Shown here piece after piece: positions 22,658 through 50,621 of a DNA stretch of 64,000 nucleotides. Origin of the DNA: Cheilinus undulatus (taxonomy: Eukaryota; Chordata; Actinopteri; Labriformes; Labridae); NCBI RefSeq assembly GCF_018320785.1, contig NC_054886.1:10787207-10851206 (forward strand), written 5' to 3'. Numbering within the stretch: the first letter of the stretch is position 1; every line of letters starts with the position of its first letter. Made by a program: the position numbers and the translations under genes. The notes beneath the pieces were generated by a model. That model saw only the letters and a program-made list of their open reading frames with translations. It made no database searches and had not been told where the DNA came from.

Positions 22658-25600
22658 CCCCCCCCCCCCCCAAACCTCTACCTACCCTCGCTCCCCATGT
22701 CCACGTGCTCCCACCGGATCCCAACAATCGGAGAGACAATGATCTAAGGAGAAGAGGACAGGGGGAGCAGAGGAGTGAACTGTTCAAAGACTTTATTTTT
22801 CTCTGCAGACATCCAGAGATTCTTCTTCTTCTCTTGTAGGTGACTTTGTTTTGTCTCTCTTCGCTTCCCTCTCCTCACACTTTGAAAACTCTTTAATTTC
22901 CATGTCACAGTTATTCCTTTGTGGTTGACAGAGGCCAAGACTAGCTTCCTTTTATTTCTGAGACAGTCCATCCTGTCGAGTCCAGCCACGTTTTTCAGTC
23001 TGAACGGAGATCATCTGAAGGCTTGGACCAAAGTTAGTCTTTCACATGAGATGCCTAAAGCCTGAGCTGTTGGTGGATGATTTTAACCAGCCTGTGGAAG
23101 CTTCTGGTAAAATAGTACCCGTGGACTTCGATGCCTTCCATCCATCTGGCCTGATCGGTGCACCGTGCTCTATTCAACAAGGCAACAGTGATGAAGTACG
23201 AGGATGTTTCAGACCAAAAGGGAGGCAAGTTTTAGGATTTTAGAAGAAAAAAATGAGCAAGATGGTGTTTAGTTAAAGCCTGTCAGGGTTGAGATTCTCC
23301 AAACTTCATGTTCAGCATGTGATGCAGCGACAAAGTCAGTTTATTTTCGCAGTTTCGTATCCTCTTGTCCAGTCTGTGAGTAATGCAGTGCATTGAGATG
23401 TGCCCTTTTTACCCTAAAGCACTGTTCCTGTCGCTCACATTGACATGGAAGTGAAGTAAGGATCAACAGAGATCTACAGGGCACCAAGTGTGTCCTACAG
23501 GGAGATTTCTTGACTTATTTTAACTTTTCACATCCGTGCTCTGTGTTAGTCACCTTCTAAACATCATGAAATATAGTGCTTTTATTTTGAAGGTGGAGCA
23601 ACAGAAGTGTGATGCTTCATATTGATGGAAGTGAGCTGAATATTTGGTTAACATTTCAAACATGGATGTGGATTTTTTAAATACAGCACTATCTCCACTT
23701 TCAGAACAACCTCACTTTGCACCTCATCACTCGTTTCTTCTTATTGATGACGTCCATATCCATGTCTGAAATACTTTACTCCAACTTCATCACAAAAGTG
23801 ACACTATCCAGCTCACTGCGGTCAAACACTCATCAAACCTCCATTTTGCAGCCTTCGAATTAAAAGTGCTAGATGCTGCACTTAAAGGGGATGGAGATTT
23901 ACAGGACAGAGACTAAAGTGTGCACATCAAGCGATATCTGCACTCATTTGCTGTTTGGACACTGTTATAAAGTCAAGGCACAGAGGTAATGCAGGCAATT
24001 TTTACGTTCATCACTCCCACCAAGCCGATGTTTTTTCTCTTGTTTTACCAGAAAACCAAACTAGAGCTTCTTCATCGCCCATTTGATTCAGCTTATTGGC
24101 TTATACTGATGTTAAACCTCTGTGCATCCCTATGTCAAAGTCAGTCACTGTTTACATTAATGTACAGCAGGTTGAAACAAAGTCCATCCAAGGTATGAGC
24201 ATTTTAAATGCCATGTTGCGTATCATCATCCTGCAAACACACCTGACTAATACTGAATTCAAACTTTTCAAAATCTCAATCATGATGCTATTTCAGCATC
24301 TATTCAGCCTCTTTGTCATTAAATCAGAGTGAAATCTGTTTATTCTGTGGCTCATAGCACTGCAGTAAGACTGGCATCAGCCCACTTTAGTGAAACTTCT
24401 TGTGGTGGCCTACAGATTTTAATTTAAAATGAAAAATCCAAATAAAAAAAAACCCTAACATGTAGATAAATAAAACCTACCCTTGGTGTTTTTTCAGGCA
24501 TTTCATATAAAATTGTGAAACAAAGAACTGCAAACCACAAAACATCAGTTTTCCTTTTGTTTTTTTTTTTGTTTTCCAAAAATAATTTTATAAGTGAAAA
24601 TGTGTTTTGCATCTTTTTGTTCTGTTTAAAAAAGGAGGATCAACAATCATAAGATTGGTGATGCAGCATCCTTTTACACAACACCTGCAGCATCATAAAC
24701 AACCGTACATAACGAGAAATAATGTCACATCATTAGTGTTCTGTTTTTTTTTTAATCAAACACATTTTCATTTATTCCTTTCTTTTGGGAAACCAAAAAA
24801 GAGAAACAGAAAACAGAGAAAGTAATACCGGAGCATAGGTGATGTAACATTTTTTTTTCCCTTTGTTTGACCTGCTGCAGATGTTTTGGGAAAAAGAATG
24901 TTACATCACCATTATTCCATTCTTTGATTTTCTTTTTTGATCAGAGGACAAAAACAATAAAGGAGTTTTTTTCATTTTCATAGTTCTTTTTGGGAAACAC
25001 AAAGGAAAACTAAAAATGAGGAACACTTTTTTGTTTTCATGTTTTTAATCCCAGAGCGCTCTGAAACGAGGGTCATGGGCGCTGCCAGCAGAGTTCATGA
25101 AGATGTACTTTATAAAGAAGGAGTGAGAGAGATTAGAAGAAGACTCAAGCACAGATATGATGGGGCTCAAATAATCACATTTTATGATGAATCAATAAAC
25201 CTAATCAGAATTCCACCCTTGTTGAAGGCTAAAATTATCTTCCCTTTTGGTCTGAACACTTCTTCATTCTTTAAACACAAGGATAAACATTCTCCCCAAT
25301 GCTACAGCCGTTATTGATGATGCTATCTATCTAGTGAGCACATGAGGTTTGCCACTGTAGTGCAACGTGACATTTCCAAATGTATATTTGTTTTCCTTCA
25401 CGATGTTTGGATGGACAAATGATGCTGAAAGTGGAGGAGGTGGCCATGTTTAAGTGCATTCTTCAGAGGGATTTTTGAATTTAACTATCCTTGGATTATG
25501 ATGCCCCCCCCCCTCGCCTCCGTTTCCATCTCTGACCCCCATCAAACAAACAAACTGCTTCATCTGCATCAATGCCCAAACTAAAGCAGAGCGACTCATC

Positions 25601-26053
25601 GGCCCAAAGAAAGGGTATCTTTACATGACGTTTCTCTTTTCTGTGTTATCTCTGTCAGTAAATGTGTTGATATGCTTCTTGCTTTAAACAAATGGTGTTA
25701 AAAAGGAGGACTTTGTGTTATTTTGGACGAGGAACAGAAGGAGATCCTCTGGTTAGTGTTTCATTTCAGTGAGGACCACGCCTGCTTCGACAGCCACAGC
25801 CGAGCGACAGAACCCTCCTCTTCTTTTTATAACGGAAGACAAAATTTGTTGATAGCTGTGTGTTTTTGTTTTCCTTTTTTTTTCAAACAGGAGTTGATGC
25901 AACAGAGTTGACAGTTTTATATATCTTCTACGATGCATTATGGTTGCTAAAAATAAAAATACGCAGCAAACAATCAACTGTGCGTGTTATATTTAGACTA
26001 GAAAATATGGATTGAAGTCTGAGACATGTTGGTTTGGGTTAGTGTGTTTTACA

Positions 26054-28044
26054 GCTAATGGATTTTTGATTTGAAATGAGATCCAAAATCAAGAAGCAAG
26101 CAGTTTCCTAATTACTTTTTAAAAATGGGGGAACAAAACCTGGAAAAACAGGATTTATTTTTATTTTATTTTAAAGGGACAATGCTGCACAGATTATGGG
26201 ATTGCTAATTTCTAACTCTTGTCCCTGTAACACCTGCAAATGTAAAACAAATCTGCAGCTTTTAATGTAATAATCTCAAAAATGTAATTTACCACAAACA
26301 TAATAGCAATTGGCCTCATAGCTATTATATTTGTAGGGATCATTACATTTATGGGTAGCTAAAAATCCCTCTCTCAAAATTTGATTAACTTCCTGCCAAT
26401 GTCATGTGAAAATCACAAAGTTGTGATCAATGTTTGCTAAAGCCTTTTCAAACTTCCAGTGGGTTCAAGCTCAAGTCACGTTAAAAAAATGTCATGACAG
26501 TTTTTTTTTATTCACCATGAAATGGGAAGTTTCAGAGAGTTCAGAGCAACCACTTTTACATTTGATGGAAATGTAGTACATTTTTGGGTTTATTATGTTT
26601 AAAAACTGTAGGTTCTTACTACTTTAAGGTTTATTATGGGTGTAGGGGGATAAAAACTGCTGTCTCTAAAAATTGTATGAACTTCCCTCAGATAAAGTGA
26701 ATATGAAAAAAGGAGGATTGTGGTCATTATTTGTTGTAGCTTTTTTACAAATGCCAGTGGGCTCAAGTCACATCAAAAAGTGTAGTCATGCCGATTTTAT
26801 GTTTGCCATTAAACAGGAAGTTTCAGAGAGTTCAGAGTCTTAACACTGGTAGAGCCATACAATAGTTATGCTTGCAGTGGATAACTGTTATTACATTTGT
26901 TGGAAATGTACTACGTTTTTTGGTTTATTATGTTAAAAAACTGCAGATTTGTATTACGTTTGTGGGAAGATTAAAATTATCATCTCAAAATTTGATTAAC
27001 TTCCAAAAAAAGTAATGCAAACATGAAAAATTTAAGTTTTGGTCGCTGTTTGTTATAGCCTTTTGACAACTGCCAGTGGGTTCAAGCTGAAGTTGTGTAA
27101 AAAATTTAGTTCTCACTTTTTTGTTCGCCATGAAACAGGAAGTTACAGAGAGTTTTGTGTTAAAACACTGGTAGAGTCATGTTATAGTTATTACATTTGC
27201 AGTGGGCAACTGATGTTACATTTGTGGGAAATTTATTACATTTCTTGTAGTATCTTAAAAACTGCAGATTTGTATTACATTGTATTAAATTTGCAGATGT
27301 AACAGTCCCTGGTTGGGCCTTAAAGTAAGCAGTTCAAAAAATGTATAACATTCACCAGCACATAAAGGAACTGTAGTAAGTATCTGCTCTTCCCTGTTTC
27401 AGGTAGTACAAAGTACAGTTTCTCCTTGTTTTCTTTAAAGAAATGTTTTTTTTAAAGTTTGTTTTTAATCTAATAATAAATGCTACAATTTCACTGTAAC
27501 ATTCTTTTCTCCTTTAGTGTGATCTGGGGCAGGTGTTGTGAAAAAGGAATGTTACATCTTCAGTCTTCCATCCTTTGATGTTCTGTTGTTCTGTTCTGTT
27601 TTGTTTTCAAATCCAAACACATAAATTAGGAATCAACCATTTCAATAAGGTTTGTTTTTCATTTTCTCAAATTTTGTGCTGGATAAAAAAAACAAAAACA
27701 AAGGAAGGTCAAAGCACGGAACACTGGGGATGTAAAGTTCTTTTATTCCACCTTTATTTGTGATGGGTGTTGTGAAAAATATACCTCAGTGTTCTGCCCT
27801 TTATTGTTCTTTTAGTATCCTGCACCGAAAGATAAGATGGAAAAACAAACCTTTTTTTAAGTATTAAGTTACTTTGAAAACTTTTTTTTTCCTTTTCATC
27901 TTCCATTTTGTGATGCTTAGTTTAATCTGAACTGCCTGAAAGACCTAAGGGCAGGTTTTATTTTTCCTATTTTCAAATGATAATTTTGATATTGTTTAAT
28001 CTCTAGATTTTGTATTACTCATTTTGAATCAAAATCCATTAGCC
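26054..28044. mobile_element. Putative AT-rich TIR element, about 2 kb, containing nested repeats
   Basis: The left end, GCTAATGGATTTTTGATTTG, is matched by the complement of the right end, GGCTAATGGATTTTGATTC. Similarity continues over about 40 bp. The 300-bp tandem block lies inside. Related left ends occur at 9432, 24406 and 43432. No transposase; target duplications not identified. Confidence 0.5.
26230..27310 (+). repeat. Tandem block of about 300-bp diverged units
   Basis: Marker phrases such as GGAAGTTTCAGAGAGTTC recur at about 26523, 26817 and 27137. Each is followed by TTGGAAATGTA(C/G)TAC, TTATTATGTTAAAAACTG and a GCCAGTGGG(T/C)TCAAG block. Units differ by point changes and small indels. 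The same family occurs in senp3 intron 8 (15500-16290). Confidence 0.75.
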
Positions 28045-28127
28045 ATAAACAACACTGACCCAAACAGCTGCTCTCATTCTTTGTTGTCCTTTAAGGCTTC
28101 CACATTAAGGTAAAGGATGCAGATATT

Positions 28128-28236
28128 ATACTGGTAGCTGGGGTGTAACCCTGCCTCTTGGCTAATGACAGCTGGGATTGGCTCCAGCCCCCAACAACCC
28201 TGAATGGGATTAGCAGTGTAGAAAGAGGATGGATGG
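28128..28236 (+). repeat. L2/SINE-type 3' tail
   Basis: It has the wording CTGGGATTGGCTCCAGCCCC, then AACCCTGAATGGGAT(T)AGC, ending in GGATGGATGG. This is the tail shared by many fish L2-like LINEs and the SINEs they mobilise. No tRNA-like head is seen next to it. Confidence 0.75.
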
Positions 28237-29025
28237 CTTCTGAAAGCGAAGTCAGAATTCTGAGACCAAAATCTGAATTTTGAGATCAAGGTAATAATTT
28301 TAAGATCAAAGTCAGAATTCTGGGATCAACGGCAGATTTCGGACTTCATTCTTACAACTGGAAAAAAGTTGAATCTTGAAAAAGTCAGTGCTCCTTATCC
28401 TCTTCCATATTTTGGTACTTCACAGACCTTTGCCACTTGTTTTCCTGGCACAAATTTGCAACCCTCTGAAAACAGCCCTGTGACCCACTTTTTGGTCCTG
28501 ACCCACTGGTTGAGAACCACGAATTGTGGGTATAAATGCCAGGACCCACCTGAATCCTCAAATCCCAAACCCCACGTCAGTGCCCTGTGTCCTATTTTTT
28601 CATCTGTATTTTTAGATGTGTTGATTAAAAAAAACTGATCACCTACGTAGTACATGGTTCAGTCATGAAGCTGTGATGACTACAGAGTGACTCATCCACC
28701 GTTTCATCATGTCCAGGTTACATCACAGCCTATTAGATGTGTCACAGCTGTAATTTTCCATGTTTTAAATCATTGAAAAGAGGTGATTATGGGAGGAAAA
28801 TTTGTCTGAACGACGACAGAAGTCCATTTCTCCGCTCTTTTGTCTACAAAGAGGAAAAGAACACGGAAACTGTGAAATATTCACCAGCTTATCCCGGTCG
28901 AAGGAGCTCCGCTGATCTCACGGTTTCCTCATAAAACCCGCCCTCTTGACATGCCAATATCAGAACAATCGCACACTACTCCTCTCGCTATGACCCGCCT
29001 TCTTTGTGTGTGACGTGCAGACCTA

Positions 29026-29118
29026 CCAATCAGATTCCTTCATGGGCGGGACAACTGCTAAATGACGGCGGTGTGTAGCAATGAGAAAGCCTTTTTGTGT
29101 GTTGTCAACGTATAAAAG
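29026..29118 (+). promoter_or_regulatory. eif4a1: eif4a1 core promoter: CCAAT, TATA box
   Basis: CCAAT at 29026-29030, a TGACGTG half-CRE at 29011-29017, and TATAAAAG at 29111-29118. The TATA box places transcription start around 29140, within a pyrimidine-rich TTTCTTTCTTT stretch (29134-29144). That fits a TOP-like start of a translation-factor gene. The 5' UTR would then be very short, as the ATG is at 29151. Confidence 0.65.
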
Positions 29119-29150
29119 ACATTTCTGCCGCAGTTTCTTTCTTTGGAATA

Positions 29151-44264
<15,114 letters not shown>

Positions 44265-44865
44265 AAGATTCCTCACGCCCTCTGTCCTCCCCCATCCCGC
44301 TTATTTTAGATGTCAAAACCTTGTTTCTTATACGATCTGATTCTAAGAACTTGTTTTGCTAAATTCAGCCTCGACTTTCCCCCCCTCCATCATAAAGGAA
44401 AGGAAGAAACGCAGCCACCTCTCCTTCCTTTCCTCTCAGATAGAATCAGCCATATTGGAAGGATGATTATTGACCTGTTTCATGTGTTTGCCATAGTCCA
44501 TGACCCCCACATCAGCACCCAAATTCTTCCTGCAGCTGTCAAATTTGAATTTTCATCACAGAGGACTTTTAACAGTTTGTACTGGGGTCCATCCAGAGCT
44601 AAACAGGAACCGCGTTTCCAAAAGCACATAAAAAAAAGGTTCAAAATTTTAAAACATGACTCGGTTGTGTAAGCGTTGTGCATGTTAGAGAAACTGTGAA
44701 ATGTGGCTGCCAGTGGACAGATTTTGACCACAGCTTGGTTTGGACTCGGACCATAACATGCTGCATTTGACCAGATCAGTATTTACACAACTTTCAGTGT
44801 ACTTAAAAACATCATGATCATGTTGAGAAGAGCGGTCTGGGGGCCAGAGTACACAGGGCATACTC

Positions 44866-45483
44866 AATAAAAAGACCTGTATAGTAAAACTCCATCATGA
44901 ATGAGTTGTTTACCATTTTGACCATTTTACTGCTGTTTCATATTATATATTTTTTTTATGGCTATTGTACATACTGCTTGACTTGTGCAGTAGCGTTCAG
45001 TTGAAGACCGACCAGTGTTCGAGGATGTGTGGAGGCAAAAGGACGGTGAGTTAGGCGAGACTTTGCCTCCGTACCTTGATGACCCGGTTGGATTTTCACC
45101 TTTTTGTTAATTTTATTTCCAGCAATATTGAATTTTTTTTTTTTTTTTTATAAGGTGGTGGTGACTTTTTGTAACCTACCTCCCCATAATGCTAGGGGAG
45201 GGGGGGTGGCTATCTACATGAAAGGACCAAACTATAGATTTAAGTATATAGAGACCCTCCCCAGCCCTCGTTCCTCTTTTAAAGCGCTCTCATATTAAAA
45301 TGCCTGTCATCATGGGGTGTCTGGTGTAGGACAACTGTCATGTTTTGGGGGTGTATAGTCAGTGCTATTTTTTAAAATGAATTTACGGACTTGTTAACCT
45401 TTTTGAGACAGAAACAGTGTACCAAGTTTTCTACATTGGATTCTGTATAGTATTTATTTTAATGGTCTTTAAAAAAAAATAAA
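44866..45483 (+). promoter_or_regulatory. eif4a1: Two poly(A) signals of eif4a1
   Basis: AATAAA at 44866-44871 and again at 45478-45483, about 600 and 1210 bp after the stop at 44262-44264. Both are followed by T/GT-rich sequence, so alternative 3' UTRs of about 0.6 and 1.2 kb are possible. Confidence 0.6.
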
Positions 45484-48400
45484 GGTTTCTCCTTTTTAAC
45501 AGTGTAAACTGGCCTCTGCATTGTTGAATAGCATGAAAACTAAACGGCCAATCCTGTGTGGTAAGGCTATTATAAATGTATATAATGGCGCTAAAGCTGC
45601 AGTTTGGTCCAATTTAAGGTCATGGGTTAAGTTTTTACCACTTCATTACTGGGATAAAATTGCAGACATCCTGAAAGCTGCCTTTAACCGTGAGAAAAGG
45701 GCAGGTTGGACTCAAACATCAACTATTTTAGCATGTAATTACTTGATGTTTTACGTAATAAACAAAGTTGCCTATCCGTGTGAAGTCCATTCAGTCATAA
45801 ATAAGCATATGTTCAACTTAATGTGCCTTAAATATGTTTAAAGACTGCAATTAAAAAACGCGATAATTTGCTTGTAACGTTTAACGTTCAACTACAGCAC
45901 AAATTTCCTCTTCTCCCTAACTTCCGGCACCTGAAGTCCCGCCTTCTACTTTTTTGTCTGTCATTGGCTACTCTCTCGAACTTCTCCGTGTCATTTGCTC
46001 CTACACGTAAGCGCGTCAGGTCCCGCCTTACCGCGCTGCGATAGGCTGCTCACCTGAAGCATCCCTGTGATTGGATGCCTCTTTTGCGCGGCAACACGAG
46101 AAAATCATATCCTTTGTTGTACATAAATAGAAACACGACGTATAGCATAATTCTTGTAATGTGTAGTCATTTTTAAACCTATATTTATGTTACTCCTGTA
46201 ATACACCTTGGAATCACCTCGTCATGCGTTATAGGAAAGTATGACTGCTATGGGTAAGAATTAAAACAAATAATCTGGATCAAACCGCATTAATCACATT
46301 AACATATTTTTACACGGTTATTACCACACATTGAAAGCCCACCGGCTATAGCAGTCCTCCTGCTCCAATGGTTGGGAGACCGACTGCATCTGTAAGCGAA
46401 CAAAATGTAGTCAAGGCCCCATTAACTATAATGGTGTTACGGTTTAACAAGTGACCTGGTTTACCAGTGACGTGGTTCTGGTTGTCTGATGTAAATGGAG
46501 GTAGGTGTCACAGCAGATTTAACTTTAATTTGTTTAATACTGAGTGTCAATGACAAACTAATAATAAACATTATTATTAGAAATACGATGCACAGACAGA
46601 GGGATTCACTAGGACTGCAACCACAGGTGGCATCACTCTTAACAACAGAGAGCCCCACAGAGAACATCCCATTTATTTATTTATTTTACTCTTAGATGTT
46701 AAGACCATTTTGTGACTGTGCAAACGTAACAGCATACATTTTGGAAGGTATTTTATCAGATTCTGTAACAGTTCAATAAGAATCTCTAGACTTTTTGTAC
46801 CTACTCAGGCTGTTGGTGACCAAAAATGTCCCGTTGAAACCCATTAAAACCACCATTTTCGATTCTCCAGGCATCACAATAAAAACACGCATATATGATT
46901 ATAGGCTTTTGTTCTGGAGTTATTGCTTTAAATTTAAAGGTTTTCCTTTTAGTCACCAAATGTCAGCCTTTTTACCATATTTGGCATGAGAGGGAATTAG
47001 ACGCTTTATTCCTGGTGTTCCAAAGGGGCGCTAATGTAAAAACTGACATAATCCAATCTGCAGTAGTTTCAAAGAAATGTTTCAATTTTTGTGATTTTTA
47101 CAGTACAAGCATTAGGGGTTTTTAATCAATAGTTGTTATTTCTGATCAGGTCTGATCTTGATTAAAAATATAAGACGAAAGAAGTTGGAAGAAATTTTAT
47201 GTATATTATTTTATTTTTTTTATTTATGTATGCTTTCATTACACATATATAACATAAAACACATAATTTATTTTACACCGTCTGGGGATTAATCATGGAT
47301 CAAGAGGCCTTCAAGTGAAATATTTCAGCAAAAAAATCATCATTCCTTGAAAATTAGTCTGCTGTAGAATTCACATTACTACAGGTTTCAATTTTGTTTT
47401 TTCAGGTAAATTATTTTTTTGGCTATAGGTTTAAATACTTAAAATGTCACAAATATCTTAGAAGTTTAGCATCCATAAAGGTTTTATTATAAAATTGCAA
47501 TGTTTTAAAGTTTATAAAGAGCTTAATGTTTAATCGTGGTGTAAAATTAACAACGTTTGTAGTCCACTAGATGGAGACACAGTTCTATTTTCACCGTTGT
47601 GGACTTGGTTGAGTTTGTTGACACTACTACAGTCAGAGAAATATTGGAAGACATCACTTGGGTTGCTTTAATCCATTAAACACTTTGATTTTATCACCCT
47701 TTTTTGGCACAAGACTTTATAAACTTGTGCAAGATCCTCTGAACTGATTTCCAGCAGATAAAATTGGCTTTTTTTTCCCAGTTACGGACTCGATCCACTC
47801 TACTCTTTGAATAAAAGCATAAAAATGACTAAAGTTAATCTATAAAAAAGATAATTTTGTACATGTATGAGTAGGCCACATTTTTCTGGGTGGGTGGTGG
47901 AGACCGAAAACAGAGGTATTCAAGAGTTGTTGTTTTCAACAGAAGACTGCTTTAGACCGTAGCAGCTTCAGTCAGACCAGCTGACAGTGTTTCCTTCAAT
48001 TCAGTTTCAAGTCAACAACAGTTTTGTCGGTGAGCTAATATCTGTAAACACATGCGTAGTTGAAATACTAATAACTTCATGTGCAGTTGACTTCCATCTG
48101 TGTATTCAGCCACAAAACCTACATTTATACCAACCACTGCTTTCAGAAAGAGCTTTTGGAAGAGGAATGACAACTAGAGATGGAGAAGTTTCTAAAAGAA
48201 CAAGACTGATTTAAAGAAAGAAGGGAGCCTTAAATAACTTACAAACTTGAAAATAGAATTAAAAAGTAAACTGAAGTCGGCCATCTGATAAGATCTGTTA
48301 TAACTGTTATTTCTCAGTTTTAAATATCTAGATTGATTCTGAAGGTTGCATTCCTTTTTAAAAAAAAAAAAAAACTCTGGAAATCCATTAACTCTGAAAA

Positions 48401-49559
48401 CATGAGAAAACAATGCTAAGAAGAACAGCCTTCTCCAGCAGGTCCTCTCAATTTACCAATCAATTTACATACGGTAATGAAAATAAGTCAACCGGAAGTC
48501 TATTCGTTCCTATGGGAGTCTCTGTAAAGCCCAACCTGCCTGCAAAACTCCTCCCCTCTGTAATATTTTTTTCTGGAATGAACCAAATGGACGTTAAGAA
48601 AAATTGAACTTTTGCGGTAGATTTTGGAGAGACTGTATGGCAGTGTGCTGGCTAACCAAGCTGCTAACTAGATAACAGACTCGTTTGTATTAGCTTGATA
48701 TTAAATACAGTCATATTAACCACTTTGATCTGAAATATATCAGAATTTAACAGTTGATATGAGTTGTGGTAAGATTGGTTTGGTAGTGTCAGATACATTT
48801 AAAAAGTTAACAGCTGGAAGGGGTGATTAGATTAAAACAGGATATTTAACAGATAAACGAACATTTAAATGGCTAAGTTAGCTTAGCTTAGGTTGTTCAG
48901 TCATTCTAACGTCCATATATGATGAACGTAAGAATGATGGACTATGCCACGCATCTCTCTGAGCTCGTACTAATCACAGGAGCAACTTGACACAGAAATC
49001 ACTGGAGGCTAATGCCGCTACAAATGCCAAGTACCTCATAAGAACCAACTTCAAAAATCCCGAAATATCCCTTTAATTGCCCCTTCTTCGTGTGGACTTG
49101 GTGCAGTGCAGTAACTTGGCACATGTGAGTCCCCACTTATCAGAAGGATCAAACTTTTGGCCTAAGTTAACTTGGATCCACGCTCGGGCAACTCATCTCC
49201 TCCAGTTGCAGCAGTGTGAACTGACAGGCTTTCAAGATGTTGCAGAGCAGCCCGGACAAGGAGTTCAAACTTTGAATCTGTGGTCTGATCTTTGTAACAG
49301 ATGGACAGAAACATGGTTACATGACACGCTAAGACCTCATGATATTGCAGTGTTCATCACAGCAGTGTCACCAAGGCTCTTCGCCGTATTTATACAGTGT
49401 GTTTTGTGTATTTGATGAGTGGCTAAAAATCTCTCTAAATGCAGCTTTAACCTAATTATGCCGTACTATCTCCTGCTGACTCAAATGTGGACTCAGTCAG
49501 CATGTCAGAGCATCAAGTCACATGACTTCTTTGAGCGTTAAAGAGGCCTGACAATGACA

Positions 49560-49915
49560 TTTCCATTAAAGCCGCTGGCTCACAATAAGCACAAAGTAAT
49601 GAGAGGATCCGAATGTTATGGAACTCAGCGAGGTAAAAACAGCGTGATGGAAAGGAGGGAAAATGTGAATGAACAGAAATTAAGTGGGATGAAATCAAGG
49701 AGTAAGAAGGGCAGTGAGGTGGGGGGGTCGGTGGTGAGGGGGGTAGATTATAGGGTGAGAAAGAAGCAACGAAGACGGACGAATGAAAGCCACAAAATGA
49801 AGGAAGAAAGAAAGGGAGAGGGAGATGGAGAGGGAGAACAAGGGAAGAGGAGGGACGAGAGGATGAAGGGATGGATGATGAAGGGTGGGCTGTGATGGAG
49901 GGGGGGTGGGGGGGT
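49560..49915 (+). repeat. Purine-rich (G/A) tract
   Basis: About 350 bp are strongly biased to G and A on the + strand, with GGGAGAGGGAGATGG-like words and G-runs near 49720 and 49900. The Ser/Pro-rich minus-strand frame over it is a composition artefact. Confidence 0.7.
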
Positions 49916-50621
49916 GGTTTTAGGTGACAGGCCTCATTGAATAGCCTTCTTTTCTCCCCTCTGCTGGCTTCTCTTCTCATGCAAAGCAGCCCGTTCAGCC
50001 TCCCAGCCATCCGTCACACAACAGAAAGAGCATGGCAGGCCCTTTACGAGCCCCACACTCGCATAATCCCCCCCACCACAACCCCGCCATCTCTCAATCC
50101 CACAATCCAGCACCCATCGGGGGGTTTAGGAGAGTGTGTATGGGTGTGGGGCAGAGGGGGGATGGGCACGGGGGCATCTTGGCCCACAGAGAGTGAAAGT
50201 GCCTTTAGAGGAAGATGGGCCACCAAGGCTGAGAGTGGACAAAAAGCTGGGACGTCACCAGTTTTCAACTGCGGGGACGTCACATGGTTAACCTGCCTGA
50301 GAGTGTACATGTCTTATCACGACAGAAGACTATTAAACAGTAATATAGCTTTATTAATTAAGCACCTAAAAAACAGAGTGACAGGGAGACCATCAAGCTA
50401 CAAAACAGAAATGAGGACAAAAAAAGTTTAAAAAATAAAATAAAATACAGAAAGAAGTCAAAAATAAATATAAATAAACCAAAGTACCAAAATGCAGCAG
50501 AGAGGACCCCAGAACTAAAAAGAAGTTTTCAGCAATGACTTTGAAACTGGGACAGAGTTTAATCAAAGATTCTCTAACTGGGAATACCGATGCTATAGTG
50601 GCCGGCCAAGTAAACTTGATC

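Larger units (their letters stand above)
22658..29100. other. senp3 3' UTR and intergenic DNA up to eif4a1
   Basis: The senp3 3' UTR begins at 22658, with a C-run at 22659-22672, but its end cannot be fixed. AATAAA-type hexamers occur near 24440, 24956, 25193 and 25952. The rest holds copies of the AT-rich TIR family, a tandem block at 26230-27310 and an L2-like tail at 28128-28236. No protein gene is recognised. Confidence 0.6.

Noticed and set aside
25039-25317. 92-codon frame downstream of senp3
   Set aside because: Lies within repeat-rich 3' flank; no family recognised and no splice partners.
45521-45841. 106-codon open frame just after the eif4a1 poly(A) signal
   Set aside because: No recognisable domain, no splice or promoter support of its own, and AT-rich codon use; most likely chance.
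49513-50010. 165-codon Pro/Ser-rich frame on the minus strand
   Set aside because: It is the complement of the purine-rich tract; composition explains it.
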